Position numbers and translations under genes: made by a program. A stretch of 16,861 bases of DNA, from assembly GCA_013694835.1 (NCBI GenBank), contig JACDBP010000356.1, positions 1 to 16,861 on the forward strand. Reading direction: 5' to 3'. Of the stretch, positions 1 through 6,021 are shown piece by piece (the first letter of the stretch is position 1; each line of letters starts with the position of its first letter). The DNA comes from Chloroflexota bacterium. GTDB taxonomy: Bacteria; Chloroflexota; Limnocylindria; Limnocylindrales; CSP1-4. The notes under the pieces are model-generated. The model had not been told where the DNA came from and did no database searches. It was given only the letters and a program-made list of their open reading frames with translations.

Positions 1-201
1 AACCCGCTCTCGTCCCGAGGACTGCGCAAGCGCTCCCAGGAGGTCTCGGCCATCCCCGGAGCAGACGCTGATGGCCCTCAGCAGAGCCTCGCTGCGCGCC
101 GCGAGCACGTCCCCGATGAGTCGCTGGACGATCGCCAGTCGCTGGCGCAGCGGTGTGTCGCGTTCGTACTGCCCGTGCCAGCGCACCCAGTCCTTCGACA
201 T
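1..201 (-). CDS. Class I SAM-dependent methyltransferase, N-terminal fragment (runs off the left edge)
   Basis: The minus strand is open from an ATG at 201 to the window edge, giving 67 residues that begin MSKDWVRWHGQYERDTPLRQ. Residues 43-56 read AISVCSGDGRDLLG, which fits motif I of Rossmann-fold SAM methyltransferases (beta-strand 1 followed by a glycine-rich loop that holds the cofactor). The preceding amphipathic helix, with RLAIVQRLIGDVLAAR, is also usual for that fold. The substrate cannot be told because the catalytic part lies outside. No Shine-Dalgarno sequence precedes the ATG. A TACATT box ends 7 nt upstream, suggesting a leaderless message. Family assignment rests on one motif and overall look, so it is probable rather than certain. 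Confidence 0.6.
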   Translation of the reverse strand, partial: MSKDWVRWHGQYERDTPLRQRLAIVQRLIGDVLAARSEALLRAISVCSGDGRDLLGALAQSSGRERV

Positions 202-208
202 GCATCGG

Positions 209-214
209 AATGTA
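209..214 (-). promoter_or_regulatory. Predicted -10 box (TACATT) of the methyltransferase gene
   Basis: Reading the minus strand, TACATT is followed by seven bases and then the ATG at 201. This spacing puts the transcription start on or next to the start codon. No convincing -35 hexamer was found. The same arrangement recurs at other promoter-proximal genes in the window, which is the main support. Confidence 0.4.
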
Positions 215-332
215 CGCCGCTGGGGACCCCGGAGGGCGGTGACCGGGTGTGAGGACTGCCCGGCCTCGGTCACCGCACGCGGCGCTGCCGCGCATCGTCC
301 CAAACGTCAGGTGAGGACCACCAGGCATCGTT

Positions 333-354
333 TTCGACCGGAAGCCCGGTCGAA
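333..354. terminator. Perfect 9-bp hairpin, possible terminator
   Basis: TTCGACCGG (333-341) and CCGGTCGAA (346-354) are exact inverted copies around a 4-nt loop. The stem is GC-rich and stable, but neither strand has a T-run after it, so terminator function for the minus-strand membrane-protein gene ending at 479 is only inferred. Confidence 0.4.
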
Positions 355-383
355 CCGCCGGATCCGCGGCTCCAGCTCGCGGT

Positions 384-404
384 TTGAGGACTGCCCGTCC
401 TCAA
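384..404. promoter_or_regulatory. Perfect 8-bp palindrome with an overlapping alternative pairing
   Basis: TTGAGGAC (384-391) pairs with GTCCTCAA (397-404) around a 5-nt loop. The right arm GTCCTCA (397-403) can instead pair with TGAGGAC at 412-418. Either a terminator hairpin or a dimer-binding operator would look like this. No protein partner is identified. Confidence 0.4.
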
Positions 405-478
405 CTGGTCATGAGGACGCCGTCGCGGCCCCCCAGAGGCCGGGATCGAGGACGCGAGACCTCACCAGGCGGCGGACC

Positions 479-1120
479 TCAGAAGACGTCGCGCCCCTGA
501 CCCGACCGGCTCCGCAGGATGACCACCGCGCCGGCGAGGACGAGGAGCGCCGGCCACAGATTGCCCAGATCGGGCAGCCCGGGGATCTGCTCGGAGAGCT
601 GGACCAACCCGATGACGGTCAGGAGGCCGCCGATCCAGAGTGCCCAGCCGCGGGGCCGGTGGCTCACCTGCCCCAGGATCCACAGCGCCAGCATCGCGAT
701 CCCCAGCGTCAGCGGCCAGGCGCTGCCGCGTACGGTGCAGAGGTCCGTCAGCAGGAGCCAGACGCCCAATCCGAAGGCCAGTAAGGCCGGCGTGACGAGC
801 CAGCGTGAGCGGCTCAACAGGTACCCGATGCCGAACGCCACGCCCAGGCCGATGACCAGCATCGTCCGGAAGCGCACGTTCGGGAACAGCTGCTCCAGCA
901 GCAGCACCGCTCCGACCAGGAGCAACAGCACGCCGAGCCACGGCACGCCACGGCCGCCGCCGAGGCCAACGCTGGCCCAGTCGCCACCACCGCGGTCGGC
1001 ACCAACGCGCGTGCCGCCGCCGGCACCGCTCCCGGTGCCACCGGTGCCTTGACCGCCAGCCTCCGGGTTCGGGCGCGGCTCGGTCGCCACACCGGGTGTC
1101 ACGTTCCGCAGCTCAGTCAT
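479..1120 (-). CDS. Multi-pass membrane protein with disordered Gly-rich N-terminus
   Basis: 213 residues. Residues 1-58 are low-complexity Gly/Thr/Arg-rich and probably cytoplasmic. They are followed by about six short hydrophobic segments: roughly 59-77 (PWLGVLLLLVGAVLLLEQLF), 86-103, 108-125, 134-150, 156-174 and 186-203, ending in a basic tail. Short paired TM hairpins of this kind recall the LiaI/LiaF-like and DUF5668-type membrane domains found in envelope-stress and sensor proteins, but no diagnostic motif is seen, so the function is unknown. The start at 1120 is favoured because TAGGCT ends six bases before the ATG. There is no Shine-Dalgarno. It stands as its own transcription unit between the aminopeptidase gene and the repeat-rich gap. 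Confidence 0.8.
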   Translation of the reverse strand: MTELRNVTPGVATEPRPNPEAGGQGTGGTGSGAGGGTRVGADRGGGDWASVGLGGGRGVPWLGVLLLLVGAVLLLEQLFPNVRFRTMLVIGLGVAFGIGYLLSRSRWLVTPALLAFGLGVWLLLTDLCTVRGSAWPLTLGIAMLALWILGQVSHRPRGWALWIGGLLTVIGLVQLSEQIPGLPDLGNLWPALLVLAGAVVILRSRSGQGRDVF

Positions 1121-1126
1121 CGCCGA

Positions 1127-1132
1127 AGCCTA
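1127..1132 (-). promoter_or_regulatory. Predicted extended -10 (TGC-TAGGCT), leaderless start
   Basis: On the minus strand TGCTAGGCT is followed by six bases and the ATG at 1120. The TG one base upstream fits an extended -10. A -35 is not evident. Confidence 0.45.
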
Positions 1133-1152
1133 GCATCGCGTCGTATCTCGAA

Positions 1153-1165
1153 ATCGGCGGCCGAT
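1153..1165 (-). terminator. Short hairpin just after the aminopeptidase stop
   Basis: ATCGG (1153-1157) and CCGAT (1161-1165) form a 5-bp stem with a 3-nt loop beginning a few bases after the stop of the dppA-like gene. It is followed on the minus strand by a short T stretch. This is a weak candidate for the end of the operon. Confidence 0.25.
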
Positions 1166-1168
1166 CGG

Positions 1169-1996
1169 TCACTCCTCGGCGAGCGTCGCCATCCGCACGG
1201 CCGATACGAACGCGCGGTAGGCCTCGACGCCCTCGGCGGCGGTGTAGCGCACGCCTCGATCGCCCTCGCGCCGGAACCCCGGGATCAGCCCCGCCAGGTC
1301 GGCCTGTCCGCCGTGCCGGAAGTCGATGCCCACCTCGATCGGCGGGTCCAGCCTCAACGGCTCGAGGGCTCCGTCCCGAGCGTTCTCCACGGCACGCTGC
1401 GCTCCCTCACGTACGAGCTCCCGGGCACGTGCCGGATGGGGCGCCTCCGCGGCCTGCCAGCTGATGGCGCGCTTCACGACGACCCGTTCCGCCCACGGAA
1501 GCCAGCCGGCGACCTCCTCGGCGAGGGCGTCGTCCCCGGCGACCATGCCGACCGGCACTCCGAGGGCACCGAGGTACAGCGCGTTGATGCCGTACTCCCC
1601 GGTGGGGCGCCCGGCGAGCGTCGTCAGGGTCGGGCCGCCCGTGTAGGTGTGCGCCAGGGTGCCTCGGGGATGACCGGCGCGCGTGTGGTAGCCCACGAAG
1701 AGCGCCACATCGAATTGCCCGATGGCCGCCGCCTCGACCATGCTCCAGGCCTTGATGCCCTGGACCAGCCGCGCGCGACCGTCGAGATCCTCCGGCGGCA
1801 GGTTGTACATCCTGCCGTGACTGTCGTTGACGACGACCTCCTCAGCGCCCGCGTCGAACGCGCCCTCGATGGCGGCATTCGCCTCGCCCGTCATCAGGGC
1901 GGCAGAGCGCGGGTAGGCGTCGTGGCCCCGTTCGGTGGGCTTGCTGGCATTGACGCCGGCGATGCCCTCCATGTCCACCGAGATGTACACCCGCAT
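1169..1996 (-). CDS. dppA: D-aminopeptidase, DppA-like (peptidase family M55)
   Basis: 275 residues, normal length for family M55, whose Bacillus member is a zinc-dependent D-aminopeptidase acting on D-Ala-containing peptides. The metal-binding set is complete and at almost the same numbering as Bacillus DppA: D8 and E10 in SVDMEG, H60 in NDSHG, H104 in VGYHTRAGHP and E134 in PTGEYGINA. H116 in LAHTYTGG is the likely general acid/base. A strong Shine-Dalgarno (GGGAGG on the minus strand, within the end of the preceding gene) precedes the ATG at 1996. The upstream MoaD-MoaE stop is only 5 bp away, so the two are co-transcribed. No transporter genes of a dpp operon are nearby, so the substrate is more likely recycled cell-wall or D-amino-acid peptides than imported dipeptides; that last point is inference. 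Confidence 0.92.
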   Translation of the reverse strand: MRVYISVDMEGIAGVNASKPTERGHDAYPRSAALMTGEANAAIEGAFDAGAEEVVVNDSHGRMYNLPPEDLDGRARLVQGIKAWSMVEAAAIGQFDVALFVGYHTRAGHPRGTLAHTYTGGPTLTTLAGRPTGEYGINALYLGALGVPVGMVAGDDALAEEVAGWLPWAERVVVKRAISWQAAEAPHPARARELVREGAQRAVENARDGALEPLRLDPPIEVGIDFRHGGQADLAGLIPGFRREGDRGVRYTAAEGVEAYRAFVSAVRMATLAEE

Positions 1997-2001
1997 CGTC
2001 C

Positions 2002-2769
2002 TCAGCCTCCCTCAGGTCCATGACGCGCTGGCGTACCGAGCCAGACGGCGCCGTCCGCGAAGCGCTCCGACTTCCAGATCGGCACCCTCGCCTTGAGCTC
2101 GTCGATGGCGTAGCGACACGCATCGAACGCCGCCTCCCGATGCGGCGCCGCGGCAGCGATCGCGACGCTGATCTCGCCCACGGCCACGGTGCCGGTGCGA
2201 TGGACGATCGAGAGCCGCTCCACGCCGAGATCGCTGGCGATCTCGGCGGCGATCCGCCCCATCTCGGCCAGCGCCATCGGCTCGAACGCCTCGTATTCCA
2301 GCGCCTCGACCGCTCGACCGGCGTGGAGCGCCGCCTCCGCTTCCTGCCCGGGTGCCGGCGTACCGGGTGTCTCACGCGTCCGCCCGATGAAGATGGCCAC
2401 GGCGCCGTCGGTACTCGACGCGACCCCGCCCACGATCGCGGCGATCCGAGCATCGTCGATGGGCTCGCCGGTGAGCTCCAGGTGTGGGGCGGGCTGGCTC
2501 AGCCGCCCGTCGGAGTCGCTGCCTTCCCCGCCCGCGACCGGCGGGATGAGCGCCAGCTCGTCGTCGTCGGCCAGGGGCTCGTCCGTGCCGGCGTAGCGAC
2601 CGTTGCGGGCGAAGCGAACGAAGCCCGAGGCCGGTGCGAGCACGTCGTTCGCGGCCACGAGACGCTGCCACGCTTCGCCGATGGTCGCGCCGACCGGCAG
2701 CTCCAGGACTTCCTCACGCCGCCCCAGCTGTTGGCGCTGCATCGCGAAGTAGCGCACGCGCACTCGCAT
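2002..2769 (-). CDS. moaX: Molybdopterin synthase, fused small (MoaD) and large (MoaE) subunits, MoaX-like
   Basis: 255 residues. Residues 1-81 are a ubiquitin-like MoaD: MRVRVRYFAMQR at the start, then LIPPVAGG with the hallmark Gly-Gly at 80-81. After a linker (EGSDSDGRLSQP), residues from about 97 on are MoaE: FIGRTRE, ALEYEAFEPMA, HRTGTVAVGE, and the active-site segment DELKARVPIWKSER with both conserved lysines. The enzyme inserts two sulfurs into precursor Z (cPMP) to make molybdopterin. In ordinary MoaD the Gly-Gly must be the free C-terminus for thiocarboxylation, so this fusion needs cleavage, as reported for mycobacterial MoaX. The ATG at 2769 overlaps the stop of the upstream membrane-protein gene (TGATG). 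A longer reading upstream of this ATG exists but runs inside that gene and has no MoaD character. Confidence 0.93.
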   Translation of the reverse strand: MRVRVRYFAMQRQQLGRREEVLELPVGATIGEAWQRLVAANDVLAPASGFVRFARNGRYAGTDEPLADDDELALIPPVAGGEGSDSDGRLSQPAPHLELTGEPIDDARIAAIVGGVASSTDGAVAIFIGRTRETPGTPAPGQEAEAALHAGRAVEALEYEAFEPMALAEMGRIAAEIASDLGVERLSIVHRTGTVAVGEISVAIAAAAPHREAAFDACRYAIDELKARVPIWKSERFADGAVWLGTPARHGPEGG

Positions 2770-3602
2770 CAGACGAGGAGCCCCTCGCCGTAGAACAGCT
2801 GTGTCGCGACGATGGTGCCGGCCATGATGGCCGCCACTGCGAGGTAGAGCAGGCCCGTGGCCGATTCCATCGAGCGCGTCCGGGCGGTCTTGAGGGCCAT
2901 CCACGCGAGCGCCAGCGGGAACACGATCCCGACCAGCAGGCGCAGCCAGACCAGGAGCGCCGAGCTGCCGATGAGCGCAGGAAAGGCACCCGCTCCGGCC
3001 GTGACGCCCATCGTCGCCCAGGTGAGGAACAGCAGCAGCTGGATGAACACGACCCACGTCAACGCTCTTGCCGCTAGCACGAGTGGCCGCTCGCCCAGGC
3101 GCGGCGTGACGAGATACCAATGGCCGAGCAGGAGCGCCGCCAGCGAGCCGCCGGTCGCGGCAGCCAGCACCAGGTACTGGATGAGGAGGGGGATGCCGAG
3201 CGCCAGGTCCCCGGTCCACCCGAATGCTGCCACCGCGCCCGCGGCGATGCCAGCCACGACCCCGCCGAGCCCCACGAGCGGCGATCGCTCACCCCGTCTG
3301 ATGACCACGATGTAGCCGAGGGCCAGCACGCTGAAGACAGCGAGCCCGAGCCGGCGCGCAAGGTCGAGCCCCGGCGCGGCGTCGATGGCGGCGAGGGCCG
3401 CCGGTTCGGCGAGGTTCACGTCCACCAGCAGCGCGAGGGCACCCAGGAGCGCCGAGCAGAGCGCCGTGAACCCGAGGTAGCCCTTCGTGGCATCGGTCCA
3501 CAGCCGCCCCGCGACGACCGTGGCGAAGCTGCCGAGGGACAGCGCGAAGAGCAGCGTCCAGATGCTGTATCCCAGGCTCTGAAGCAGGGCAGGCGATGGC
3601 AC
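2769..3602 (-). CDS. Integral membrane protein of unknown function, about 8 TM segments, GHWYLVTP motif
   Basis: 277 residues, strongly hydrophobic. Probable membrane segments lie near 13-31, 42-61, 84-101, 109-128, 134-158, 178-198, 205-235 and 249-269. A conserved-looking motif GHWYLVTPRLGERPL spans 160-174, and TRSMESATGLLYLA (242-255) looks like a second signature. The lone His161 at a membrane edge could bind a cofactor, but that is speculation. I do not recognise a characterised family. It is the first gene of the moaX-dppA operon and is translationally coupled to moaX. The GTG at 3602 is chosen because TACACT ends six bases before it and no Shine-Dalgarno is present. Its promoter is back to back with that of the Fur-family regulator. 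Confidence 0.85.
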   Translation of the reverse strand: MPSPALLQSLGYSIWTLLFALSLGSFATVVAGRLWTDATKGYLGFTALCSALLGALALLVDVNLAEPAALAAIDAAPGLDLARRLGLAVFSVLALGYIVVIRRGERSPLVGLGGVVAGIAAGAVAAFGWTGDLALGIPLLIQYLVLAAATGGSLAALLLGHWYLVTPRLGERPLVLAARALTWVVFIQLLLFLTWATMGVTAGAGAFPALIGSSALLVWLRLLVGIVFPLALAWMALKTARTRSMESATGLLYLAVAAIMAGTIVATQLFYGEGLLV

Positions 3603-3608
3603 GGCCCG

Positions 3609-3614
3609 AGTGTA
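3609..3614 (-). promoter_or_regulatory. Predicted -10 (TACACT) of the membrane protein-moaX-dppA operon, leaderless start
   Basis: Minus-strand TACACT is followed by six bases and the GTG at 3602. It faces the Fur-family promoter on the other strand about 60 bp away. Confidence 0.45.
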
Positions 3615-3645
3615 CCGACCGGAACGCCGGCTGCCGGCTGGATGG

Positions 3646-3675
3646 CTGACGGAAGTTAATGAGATGCAGTATCAT
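3646..3675 (+). promoter_or_regulatory. Predicted promoter of the Fur-family regulator and metal-uptake operon
   Basis: A CTGACG element (3646-3651) stands 18 bp from TATCAT (3670-3675). The expected start of transcription is near 3682, exactly at an in-frame GTG. If this is the promoter, the regulator is leaderless and starts at GTG 3682 rather than ATG 3664, and the palindrome at 3656-3678 overlaps the spacer and -10. Confidence 0.4.
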
Positions 3676-3678
3676 CAA
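3656..3678 (+). promoter_or_regulatory. Fur/Zur-type operator palindrome
   Basis: A 23-bp imperfect palindrome with AT-rich half-sites: TTAATGAGA on the left and TATCATCAA on the right, centred on 3667. Outer positions match symmetrically as TTrATGAnA...TnTCATyAA. The AT-rich site is conspicuous in this GC-rich DNA, and its layout matches Fur-family boxes. It lies at the start of the gene for a Fur-family repressor and between its -35 and -10, so autoregulation and control of the downstream transporter are likely. Metal specificity cannot be read from the site. Confidence 0.55.
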
Positions 3679-4116
3679 GCGGTGGTCGCCGCCGAACCCC
3701 TCGTCACCGCTCTGGACCAGGCCGGATATCGGCTGACGCAGCCGCGCCGGGCACTGGCGATGATGATCGCGGGGCGCGACGGGCACTTCACGGCCGCCGA
3801 GCTACTCGATGAGGCACGCCAGCGACGGCTGGGGATCGGGCGAGCGACGATCTTCCGAGCCCTGGACCTGTTCGCGGACCTGGGCCTGCTGGAGCGGCTG
3901 GATCTGCCGACCGGGGACCACGCCTACGTTCCGTGCGAACCCGTACACCACCACCACGTCGTCTGCAGCGTGTGCGGTGCCAGCACGGATGTCCAGGCCG
4001 CCTGCATCCAGGCCACCGTTGCCGAGATCGAACGTCAGTCCGGCTTCCGGATCGACTCCCACCGCCTCGAGCTGTACGGCCGGTGCCCGCTGCACGCGGC
4101 CGCCGGCACGCCCTAG
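3664..4116 (+). CDS. zur: Fur-family metal-responsive repressor, probably Zur
   Basis: 150 residues from ATG 3664, a normal Fur-family length. Residues about 11-85 form the winged helix (GYRLTQPRRAL, then FTAAELLDEA and GIGRATIFRALDLFADLGLLERL). The metal-sensing part has H86 in GDHAYVP, a run HHHH at 95-98, and the structural-zinc pair CSVCG (101-104). The usual second CxxC near the C-terminus is here CPLH (141-144), so a His replaces the last Cys. Being immediately upstream of a zinc/manganese ABC transporter makes Zur the most likely role, with a Mn sensor as the alternative. Start choice: ATG 3664 has a weak GGAAG upstream, but GTG 3682 would place the operator wholly upstream of the gene and give a typical Fur N-terminus (VVAAEPLVTALDQAGYRLTQ). 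A further upstream ATG at 3610 is unlikely because it overlaps the opposite promoter. Confidence 0.88.
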   Translation: MQYHQAVVAAEPLVTALDQAGYRLTQPRRALAMMIAGRDGHFTAAELLDEARQRRLGIGRATIFRALDLFADLGLLERLDLPTGDHAYVPCEPVHHHHVVCSVCGASTDVQAACIQATVAEIERQSGFRIDSHRLELYGRCPLHAAAGTP

Positions 4117-4151
4117 GTCACGGGCAACGGATGGCACCTGCTCGAGATCGA

Positions 4152-5135
4152 ATGAGACTCGATATCACCCCGCCCCGCACGGTCTCCCGCAAGTCCACGG
4201 CTTCGCCCGCTCACGTGGGCCGCCGCTTCGCCGCAGCCGGCGGGCTTCTCGCTGTTTTCGGAGCTGCACTCTTCGGATGTGCGGGCGGTGGCTCGACCAG
4301 CGCACCATCGACCGGTGCTTCGGGCGCGCCGCCGCTACAGGTCGTCACGACGACCACCGTCTTCGCGGACATCGTCCGCAATGTCGGGGGCGAGCGGGTC
4401 GTCGTGGCCTCGATCATCCCCGCCGGCGTCGGGCCGGAGGACTACGAGCCACGTCCCGGCGACGCCCGCCGTCTTGCATCGGCCCAGTTGCTGGTCTCGA
4501 ACGGGGTCGGCTTGGACGATTTCCTGGCGGACCTCCTCCGATCGGGAAGCGGGGGCTCCACGCCGCGGCTGGTGCTGGGGGACGGCATCCCGACGATCGA
4601 GCAGGCGGGCGAGCCGAACCCGCACTTCTGGCTGGACCCATCGCTCGTGGCGAAGCACTACCTGCCCGCGATCCAGTCCAAGCTCACCGAGCTCGACCCA
4701 GCCGGTGCGGACGTCTACCGCGTGAATGGCGCAGCGTACGCGGCGGCGCTTGCCAGGCTTGACGAGGAGTTGCTGGCGCTCGTGGGCAGCCTGCCGCCGG
4801 CGAACCGGAAACTCGTCACCTTCCACGACGCCTACCCCTACCTGGCGCGGCACTTCGGCTTCGAGCAGGTCGGCGTCATCGTCGAGAACGTGGGCCAGGA
4901 GCCGACAGCCGCGGAGCTCGCCTCGCTCGTGGCCGCGGTCAGATCGACGGGGGCCCGGGCGGTCTTCGGCGAGGCGCAGTTCTCGCCGAAGCTGGCCCAG
5001 ACGCTCGCCGCGGAAGCCGGCATCACTCGGGTCGTCACGACCCTCTACAACGATGCCCTCGGTCCACCGCCCGCGGACAGCTACCTGGGCATGCTCCGCT
5101 ACGACATCGAGCAGATCGTGGGGGCGCTCAGGTGA
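4152..5135 (+). CDS. znuA: Metal ABC transporter substrate-binding lipoprotein (ZnuA/AztC-like, cluster A-I)
   Basis: 327 residues. A basic, hydrophobic signal peptide (about 22-42) ends in LFGC with C43 as the predicted lipidated cysteine. A Gly/Ser/Thr linker follows, then the mature receptor from about residue 62 (LQVVTTTTVFADIVRNVGG). Metal-site positions by alignment with known members: E96 in VGPEDYEP (His in ZnuA), H158 in EPNPHFWLDP, H225 in VTFHDAYPYLARHFG, E274 in VFGEAQFSPK, and D309 in PADSYLGML. No His-rich loop is present. It captures Zn (or Mn) outside the membrane and hands it to the permease. It lies 35 bp after the repressor gene and 13 bp before the ATPase gene. The replaced first histidine makes metal choice less certain. 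Confidence 0.9.
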   Translation: MRLDITPPRTVSRKSTASPAHVGRRFAAAGGLLAVFGAALFGCAGGGSTSAPSTGASGAPPLQVVTTTTVFADIVRNVGGERVVVASIIPAGVGPEDYEPRPGDARRLASAQLLVSNGVGLDDFLADLLRSGSGGSTPRLVLGDGIPTIEQAGEPNPHFWLDPSLVAKHYLPAIQSKLTELDPAGADVYRVNGAAYAAALARLDEELLALVGSLPPANRKLVTFHDAYPYLARHFGFEQVGVIVENVGQEPTAAELASLVAAVRSTGARAVFGEAQFSPKLAQTLAAEAGITRVVTTLYNDALGPPPADSYLGMLRYDIEQIVGALR

Positions 5136-5148
5136 GGGACCCCGCGCC

Positions 5149-6021
5149 ATGAGCGAGGTGGAGCGCGCCGTCGGCAACCGCGTGCCCCTGGGACCGCCGA
5201 CGCGGGGCGCCGTGGCGGTCCGGCTCGACGACGTGACCGTGGGCTATGGCGCGCGCCTCGCCCTCTCGCACGTCACGTTGGAGGTGCCTGCGGGATCGTT
5301 GCTGGCGGTGATCGGGCCGAACGGCGCCGGGAAGAGCACGCTCATCAAGGTCATGGCCGGGCTGTTGAAGCCCTGGAGCGGCCGCATCGAGACCCTGGGC
5401 GGGCCATCCGGCGCGAACGCCAGGCGCATCGCCTACGTACCGCAGGCGGAGCTCGTCGACTGGCACTTCCCCGTTTCGGTCGGGGACGTCGTGACGATGG
5501 GCCGCTATCCCCTGATCGGCATCGGGCGGCGGCCGGGGGCGCGGGATCGGGAGCTCGTCACTCGGGCGCTCGTCACGGTCGGCATGGAGCGACTTGCCGA
5601 CCGCCAGATCGGGGCGCTCTCAGGAGGCCAGCGGCGGCGGGTCTTCCTGGCGCGGGCGCTTGCCGCGGAGCCGGACCTGTACCTCCTGGACGAGCCCGTC
5701 ACCGGCGTCGACGCCACGACCCAGGAGGACCTGATGGACGTGCTGGAGGCCGAGACGCGAACCGGCAAGACGGTCATCGCCACGACCCATGACCTGCTCT
5801 GCGCGGCGCAGCGCTTCCACGACGTCGCCTTCGTCAACCAGCGACTGGTCTCGACGGGTCCTGCCGGCTCGGTCTTCGACCAGCGCCTGCTGGCCGAAAC
5901 CTACGGCGGCCACGTGCTGATCCTCCAGGGCGAGCTCGGTACGACCGTCGCCCTCGACGATGCCCACCACCACGACGATGCCGCCGGCAACGAGCGGCAC
6001 TACCACGAGGAGGGCCGGTGA
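5149..6021 (+). CDS. znuC: Metal ABC transporter ATP-binding protein (ZnuC/MntA-like)
   Basis: 290 residues. A complete nucleotide-binding domain: Walker A GPNGAGKST (56-64), Q-loop Q99 in AYVPQ, signature LSGGQ (157-161), Walker B LYLLDEP (177-183), D-loop and switch histidine H214 in TTHD. It powers import through the downstream permease. The C-terminus carries a metal-binding-looking tail DDAHHHDDAAGNERHYHEE (about 270-288), which is not part of the ATPase fold. GGTGAGGG, overlapping the znuA stop region, supplies a ribosome site about 9 nt ahead of the ATG. The stop overlaps the GTG of the permease gene (GTGA). The long in-frame reading upstream of 5149 is inside znuA and has no ABC features. 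Confidence 0.93.
   Translation: MSEVERAVGNRVPLGPPTRGAVAVRLDDVTVGYGARLALSHVTLEVPAGSLLAVIGPNGAGKSTLIKVMAGLLKPWSGRIETLGGPSGANARRIAYVPQAELVDWHFPVSVGDVVTMGRYPLIGIGRRPGARDRELVTRALVTVGMERLADRQIGALSGGQRRRVFLARALAAEPDLYLLDEPVTGVDATTQEDLMDVLEAETRTGKTVIATTHDLLCAAQRFHDVAFVNQRLVSTGPAGSVFDQRLLAETYGGHVLILQGELGTTVALDDAHHHDDAAGNERHYHEEGR

Larger units (their letters stand above)
202..478. repeat. Noncoding stretch with repeated TGAGGAC motifs and hairpins
   Basis: No gene is supported here. TGAGGAC occurs at 250-256, 312-318, 385-391 and 412-418, with an inverted copy GTCCTCA at 397-403 and a near copy CGAGGAC at 447-453. The copies at 250 and 385 extend to a perfect 13-nt direct repeat (250-262 and 385-397). 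Two strong hairpins sit inside (see 333-354 and 384-404). A third imperfect inverted repeat pairs GGTGACCG (238-245) with CGGTCACC (267-274). Because the stretch lies between the stop of one minus-strand gene and the promoter of the next, it may hold a terminator, an operator array, or both. Confidence 0.6.

Noticed and set aside
71..784. Plus-strand open frame across the repeat-rich gap and the membrane-protein gene
   Set aside because: Composition is Arg/Ser/Pro-rich and unlike a protein. It overlaps the convincing minus-strand methyltransferase start and membrane protein.
3933..4151. Upstream in-frame extension of the ZnuA-like gene
   Set aside because: It runs inside the Fur-family gene in another frame and would bury the lipoprotein signal peptide; ATG 4152 fits the signal.
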